Below, one piece after another: positions 24,806 to 28,410 of a stretch of 28,410 nt of DNA (positions within the stretch are counted from its first letter, which is position 1; each line of letters opens with the position of its first letter). Made by a program: the position numbers and the translations under genes. The DNA lies in assembly GCA_014801595.1 (NCBI GenBank), contig JAAVDV010000043.1:1-28410 (forward strand). The letters are read 5' to 3'. A model generated the notes under the pieces. The model was not told the origin of the DNA. It made no database searches and saw nothing but the letters and a program-made list of their open reading frames with translations. This stretch comes from Bacteroides sp. Its GTDB lineage: Bacteria > Bacteroidota > Bacteroidia > Bacteroidales > Muribaculaceae.

Positions 24806-24832
24806 TCACCCCCACAAGCCCACCCTGAAATC

Positions 24833-26299
24833 ATGAAAAAATTGTTATCAGCCCTGCTTGCGGCCTCTATTTCGGCATCGGCTCTCGCCGCCGCCCCCAC
24901 CGGAAACATAGCGATGGAAAACGTGGAGTTCTTCCGCACAGGGGATGTCTTCAATCTGAAACTCGACTACGTGCTCGACTCCCTGCGCCTCGGCTCCAAC
25001 CGCCAGATCCTCGTCACCCCCGTCGTCGAAGGCTCCGACGGTCAGCAGGTGGCCCTCCCCACCCTGCTCATCAACGGCCGCAACATGCACTACGCCTACG
25101 AGCGCGGCACCATCCGCCGCAACCTCCTGCAGAACTACGACATCACATCCGAAGTGCGCCGCTACAACGGCAAGCCCCAGACCGTCCCCTACCGCGCCGA
25201 GACGCCCTTCCATGAATGGATGTATGCCACGGACGCCGCCGTATCCCTGCGCTACGACACCTGCGGCTGCGGACGCTTCGCCGGGCAGGACATCCTCCGC
25301 GTCCCCCTCAATCTCAACCCCGTGGGCCGCATGAAGACGGCATGGCTCACCCCGCAGGTGACCGAGCTCCCCGTGGCCATCCACGAAGGGAAGGCCCGCG
25401 TGCAGTTCGAGGTCGACAAGACCGAGCTCCATCCCGAGCCCTACGTCTGCCGCAACGGTCAGCGCATCGACAACCGCGCGCAGCTCGCAGTCATCGAAGA
25501 CTCCATCCGCTACGCCACGACCGACCCCAACGTGGAGATCTCACGCATCGAGATCACCGGCTACGCCTCCCCCGAATCACCCTACACCCACAACGACTTC
25601 CTCGCCACCAACCGCTCGCGCGCACTGGCCGAATATATCGGCCAACGCTTCAACCTCTCGAAGGATGTCACCGCCTATGGCGCGGTGCCCGAGAACTGGG
25701 TAGAATTCCGTCAGCAGGTTGTCGACGCCAAGGATATCACCCCCAAACAGCGTGCCGACCTCCTCGCCCTCATCGACCGCCCGGCCTACGGACCCGCCGA
25801 CTACGATGAGAAGGAACGCGAACTGCGCACCGACCCGCGCTTCGCCGAGCTCTACCGCACGACGATACTTCCCAAATGGTTCCCGCAACTGCGCGCCACC
25901 AAGTTCGCCATCTCGACACGCCTCAAGCCCCTCCCCGATGAGAAACTCGCCGAGATTATCCTGAAGTCGCCCGAGAAGATGTCGCTCAATCAGATGTTCC
26001 GTGTGGCCCGCCTATATCCCGAGGACTCCCCCGAGTTCCGCCGCACGATCGAAACAGCCCTCAAATACTATCCCGACAGCGAGGAGGCCAACACCAACGC
26101 CGCCGTGTGGGAGCTCAACTCCGGCAACTACGACCGCGCCGCCCAACTCCTTGAGCGGGCCGGCGACAATCCCGAGGCCAACAACGCCCGAGGTATCCTC
26201 GCCACAAAACGCGGCGACTTCGAGGCCGCCCTCAGATACTTCGACGCCGCCGGCAACCTCCCCGAAGCCCGCCACAACAAGGCTCTCATCAGCCAATGA
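24833..26299 (+). CDS. DUF3868 / OmpA-like / TPR protein of the pilus operon
   Basis: 488 aa. Signal peptide MKKLLSALLAASISASALAA. About 22-170 is the DUF3868 domain (IAMENVEFFRTGDVFNLKLD, RQILVTPVVEGSDGQQVALP). About 183-290 is OmpA-like (VQFEVDKTELHPE, IEITGYASPES at about 240, NRSRALAEYIGQRF), a fold that usually holds peptidoglycan. About 385-488 is helical with TPR-like pairs (ALKYYPDSEEANTNAAVWEL, YDRAAQLLERAGDNPEANNA). So it would join outer-membrane assembly to the cell wall and to protein partners. It starts 27 nt after the DUF3575 gene and is in the same transcript. The role in pilus biogenesis is inferred from operon position. Confidence 0.8.
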   Translation: MKKLLSALLAASISASALAAAPTGNIAMENVEFFRTGDVFNLKLDYVLDSLRLGSNRQILVTPVVEGSDGQQVALPTLLINGRNMHYAYERGTIRRNLLQNYDITSEVRRYNGKPQTVPYRAETPFHEWMYATDAAVSLRYDTCGCGRFAGQDILRVPLNLNPVGRMKTAWLTPQVTELPVAIHEGKARVQFEVDKTELHPEPYVCRNGQRIDNRAQLAVIEDSIRYATTDPNVEISRIEITGYASPESPYTHNDFLATNRSRALAEYIGQRFNLSKDVTAYGAVPENWVEFRQQVVDAKDITPKQRADLLALIDRPAYGPADYDEKERELRTDPRFAELYRTTILPKWFPQLRATKFAISTRLKPLPDEKLAEIILKSPEKMSLNQMFRVARLYPEDSPEFRRTIETALKYYPDSEEANTNAAVWELNSGNYDRAAQLLERAGDNPEANNARGILATKRGDFEAALRYFDAAGNLPEARHNKALISQ

Positions 26300-26363
26300 A
26301 TCCACTCCCCCGAATCCACTACAACAGAAAATAAACTACATAATAACCTAACAAACTAAGTTT

Positions 26364-28283
26364 ATGAAGATCAACAAACTAATGCTCGGTCTCCTTGCCG
26401 GCGCGATGTTAGCGTCCTGCTCCGACGACCTCAGCAACGAGCCCGCAGGCGCCTCCGATCCCAACGCGATCGGTGCTGAAGGCTACATCGGTATCTCCAT
26501 CGGTATGCCCGCCGAGCCGATCACCCGTGGTCTCAACGACCAGTTCGACGATGGTCTGGCAACTGAGTATGGTGTAACGAATGCAGTTCTCCTCTTCTTC
26601 ACCGGTCCTGAATCAAATCCCGATTTCTACAAGGCATACAGCATCGGTCAAGGCGAATGGAATCCGGTCAACGATACTCCCAATCAGATTACTCAGAACC
26701 GTATCGTTACATTCCCTGTAGATTTCGCCAAACAATCATCTGGCCAACTGTGGGTGCTCGCTGTCATCAATCCCGGCGGTGTTCTGTCCGTAGGCTCCGG
26801 CAATACACTTAATGTAGCAGGTCAGCCCTTCACAGGCACATTCCAGGAATTTATGGCGCTTGAGACGACAAACGCTATGATCGGTGAAAATAACTTCCTC
26901 ATGACCAATGCGCCCTACTCGAGTCAGCCCGGCACATTGGCCGTAGGCGCGGCGGCTCCCGCCAATCCCAGATTCCGTGTGCTCTCACTCGTCAACCAGG
27001 ATCGTATCCGTCCTACCGCAGAGGAGGCGATGGAACGTCCGGCGGCAGCAATTTTCGTAGAGCGCGCGGTAGCCAAGGTAGAGGTCAACAGCGTCGGCAT
27101 CAGAATTGAAGAGGGGGCTATCAACTTCCCCGATGAGTCATATGAACTCAATATCACCGACACCCGCTGGGCACTCGACAATATGGAGCCTACCAGCTAT
27201 ATCGTCCGCAACCTCGACTTTGGCCACGACAATACGGCTGTACCCTATTGGGCTTTGTATGACACAAACAGCAAAGCCTCTTCCCTCCAGTATCACTATC
27301 GTTTTTTAGGCAATGCAGGTTTCGGCCACACCAACTGGGAGAATACTCCCGATAATCAGGAGCACTACCGCACATACTTCTGCGTGGATCCCCACGGCAA
27401 CGGTATCGAGGAGGAAGATGGCAACCTCGTGGCAGCAAAAGAGGGTGACTTCACCCGCACCGGTTCCCAGTATCCCCAGTACTGCAAAGAGAATACTTTC
27501 GATGTGGCGCATATGGACTACCGCAACACCACACGCGCGATCATCAAAGTCAACTTCGGTGGCAGCGGCAACATCTATACCGTCGGCGATGACAAGAAAA
27601 ACGTCTATTTCTTTAAGGACGCGGCTCCCTATCTCGCACAGGCTGTGCTCTATGATCCCAGAGTGATGGCTGCGTGGACCACATACTTCAATGGTCTCAA
27701 CGAAAGCTATGATAATAACGCCACAATCAACACCCTCAAGTATGAGCGCGACAACCGTACCGCAGAGAACGAGTGGATGAAGATTACTTTCCAGATCAAC
27801 GAGACTGCAGGCCGTCTCCAAGTCAAGGAGATCGTGCTTAAGGATGGCAACGGCGAAAACGCCAAGGCTATTCCTTTCACCGAATCAGCCGCTACTGCTG
27901 CCGAGGTTAACAAGAACGTCACTGTCAAATGCTATGTCGACGGCACTGCATACTATGCCGTCCGCATCCGCCACTTCGGCAATGACCTCTCACCCTGGAC
28001 TGCTCCGGAAGGTGTGACCACCAATACCACCACCGATTCTTACGGCAAGACCAACGGTGCGATCGGTGCGCAGGATATTCAGAACTACCTCGGTCGCTAC
28101 GGCGTAGTCCGCAACAACTGGTATGTCCTGAATCTCGGTGATATCAGGCAGATGGGTGAGCCCGTTCCCGGCGACCTTCCCCTCGACGGCACGCCGGACG
28201 ACCGCGTGCAGCAAGAGGAATCCATCTCCTGCCGCATCAACATCCTCTCATGGGCGAAGCGTAACCAGACCGACAACCTCTAA
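26364..28283 (+). CDS. Mfa1-like major fimbrillin lipoprotein (type V pilus)
   Basis: 639 aa. The lipoprotein signal peptide ends in LASC, so the mature protein would begin with lipidated C19. The N-terminal beta-sandwich starts GYIGISIGMPAEPITRGLND; R55 in ITRG is a likely site for the trypsin-like (gingipain-type) cleavage that frees the donor-strand groove in type V pilins. The C-terminal Mfa1-like end reads VVRNNWYVLNLGDIRQMGEP, then a final strand CRINILSWAKRNQTDNL that could act as donor strand. It should be exported as a lipoprotein, processed at the surface and polymerised into fimbriae for adhesion. It follows the DUF3868 gene by 64 nt. From about 26560 the coding sequence is less GC-rich than in the two upstream genes, as often seen in variable or highly expressed surface antigens. 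Mfa1-type is more likely than FimA-type. Confidence 0.8.
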   Translation: MKINKLMLGLLAGAMLASCSDDLSNEPAGASDPNAIGAEGYIGISIGMPAEPITRGLNDQFDDGLATEYGVTNAVLLFFTGPESNPDFYKAYSIGQGEWNPVNDTPNQITQNRIVTFPVDFAKQSSGQLWVLAVINPGGVLSVGSGNTLNVAGQPFTGTFQEFMALETTNAMIGENNFLMTNAPYSSQPGTLAVGAAAPANPRFRVLSLVNQDRIRPTAEEAMERPAAAIFVERAVAKVEVNSVGIRIEEGAINFPDESYELNITDTRWALDNMEPTSYIVRNLDFGHDNTAVPYWALYDTNSKASSLQYHYRFLGNAGFGHTNWENTPDNQEHYRTYFCVDPHGNGIEEEDGNLVAAKEGDFTRTGSQYPQYCKENTFDVAHMDYRNTTRAIIKVNFGGSGNIYTVGDDKKNVYFFKDAAPYLAQAVLYDPRVMAAWTTYFNGLNESYDNNATINTLKYERDNRTAENEWMKITFQINETAGRLQVKEIVLKDGNGENAKAIPFTESAATAAEVNKNVTVKCYVDGTAYYAVRIRHFGNDLSPWTAPEGVTTNTTTDSYGKTNGAIGAQDIQNYLGRYGVVRNNWYVLNLGDIRQMGEPVPGDLPLDGTPDDRVQQEESISCRINILSWAKRNQTDNL

Positions 28284-28320
28284 TCCGTTTTACGCCAAAA
28301 TCTAATTCCCGCATAATCAA

Positions 28321-28360
28321 GGGGCCGGGACGCAAGGCCCGAGCCGAACCGCCCGGCCCC
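28321..28360 (+). terminator. GC-rich hairpin between fimbrial genes
   Basis: GGGGCCGGG (28321-28329) pairs perfectly with CCCGGCCCC (28352-28360) around a 22-nt loop, then a C/T-rich tract. It lies after the major fimbrillin and before the next start codon. It probably reduces read-through or protects the fimbrillin mRNA end, giving more major than minor subunit. Confidence 0.6.
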
Positions 28361-28388
28361 CTCCCCTCTTTCTACAAAACCTTACGAT

Positions 28389-28410
28389 ATGAACCGTTTT
28401 CTTCATAAAT
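28389..28410 (+). CDS. Start of next gene, cut by window end
   Basis: ATG at 28389 followed by seven open codons (MNRFLHK). The basic, then hydrophobic start suits a signal peptide. By position it is probably a minor fimbrial subunit or anchor of the type V pilus, but nothing in the visible part proves this. Confidence 0.45.

Overview
The window looks like a chromosome segment from a gut-type Bacteroidales, most likely close to Muribaculaceae. The evidence is promoters of the TAnnTTTG (-7) type, no strong Shine-Dalgarno sequences, PepSY-like, DUF3575, DUF3868 and Mfa1-type fimbrial proteins, T9SS-like C-terminal sorting tails and DUF3791 gene pairs. Taxonomy is inferred from gene content only.

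Layout. Positions 1-270 hold the end of a PepSY-like periplasmic protein, closed by a strong terminator. From about 650 to 16.85 kb lies a relatively AT-rich accessory island ending beside a tRNA-Leu(CAG) gene on the minus strand (16984-17064). Its left part is debris: a 21-codon start of a DUF4143-type ATPase gene, a decayed IS256-type transposase, then an intact DUF1016/YhcG-type PDDEXK nuclease. The core follows: a WYL regulator; an 832-aa protein that joins an HsdM-like methylase fold, an HsdS-like recognition segment and a histidine-kinase module; a receiver-domain response regulator overlapping it by 17 nt; a complete type I restriction-modification operon (hsdM, hsdS, hsdR); and an AbiH-type abortive-infection gene. 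A Bro-N remnant, an AlbA/Schlafen-type ATP-binding regulator with a pentapeptide repeat, and a DUF3791 pair bracketed by near-identical hairpin repeats complete the island.

The most striking point is that the kinase/regulator operon and the hsd operon start from near-identical promoters. Each has a GTTCAG-ATAAA-YTGAAC palindrome exactly 10 nt upstream of TAATTTTG. The first palindrome overlaps the stop codon of the WYL gene. This suggests one regulon in which a WYL repressor, a two-component phosphorelay built on a methylase scaffold, the type I restriction enzyme and AbiH act together. The methylase domain of the fusion has substituted catalytic motifs (NPCCGVG, STPPF), which suits DNA sensing better than modification. 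I regard this as the best candidate for a little-described system here.

From 17.2 kb on, the sequence is core-like and much more GC-rich: a rubredoxin gene; two divergently transcribed secreted multidomain proteins (FN3, cleaved-adhesin/MAM-like, BspA-type LRR, T9SS-like tails); and a type V pilus operon (DUF3575 protein, DUF3868/OmpA-like/TPR protein, Mfa1-like fimbrillin lipoprotein, and the first codons of another gene cut by the window end).
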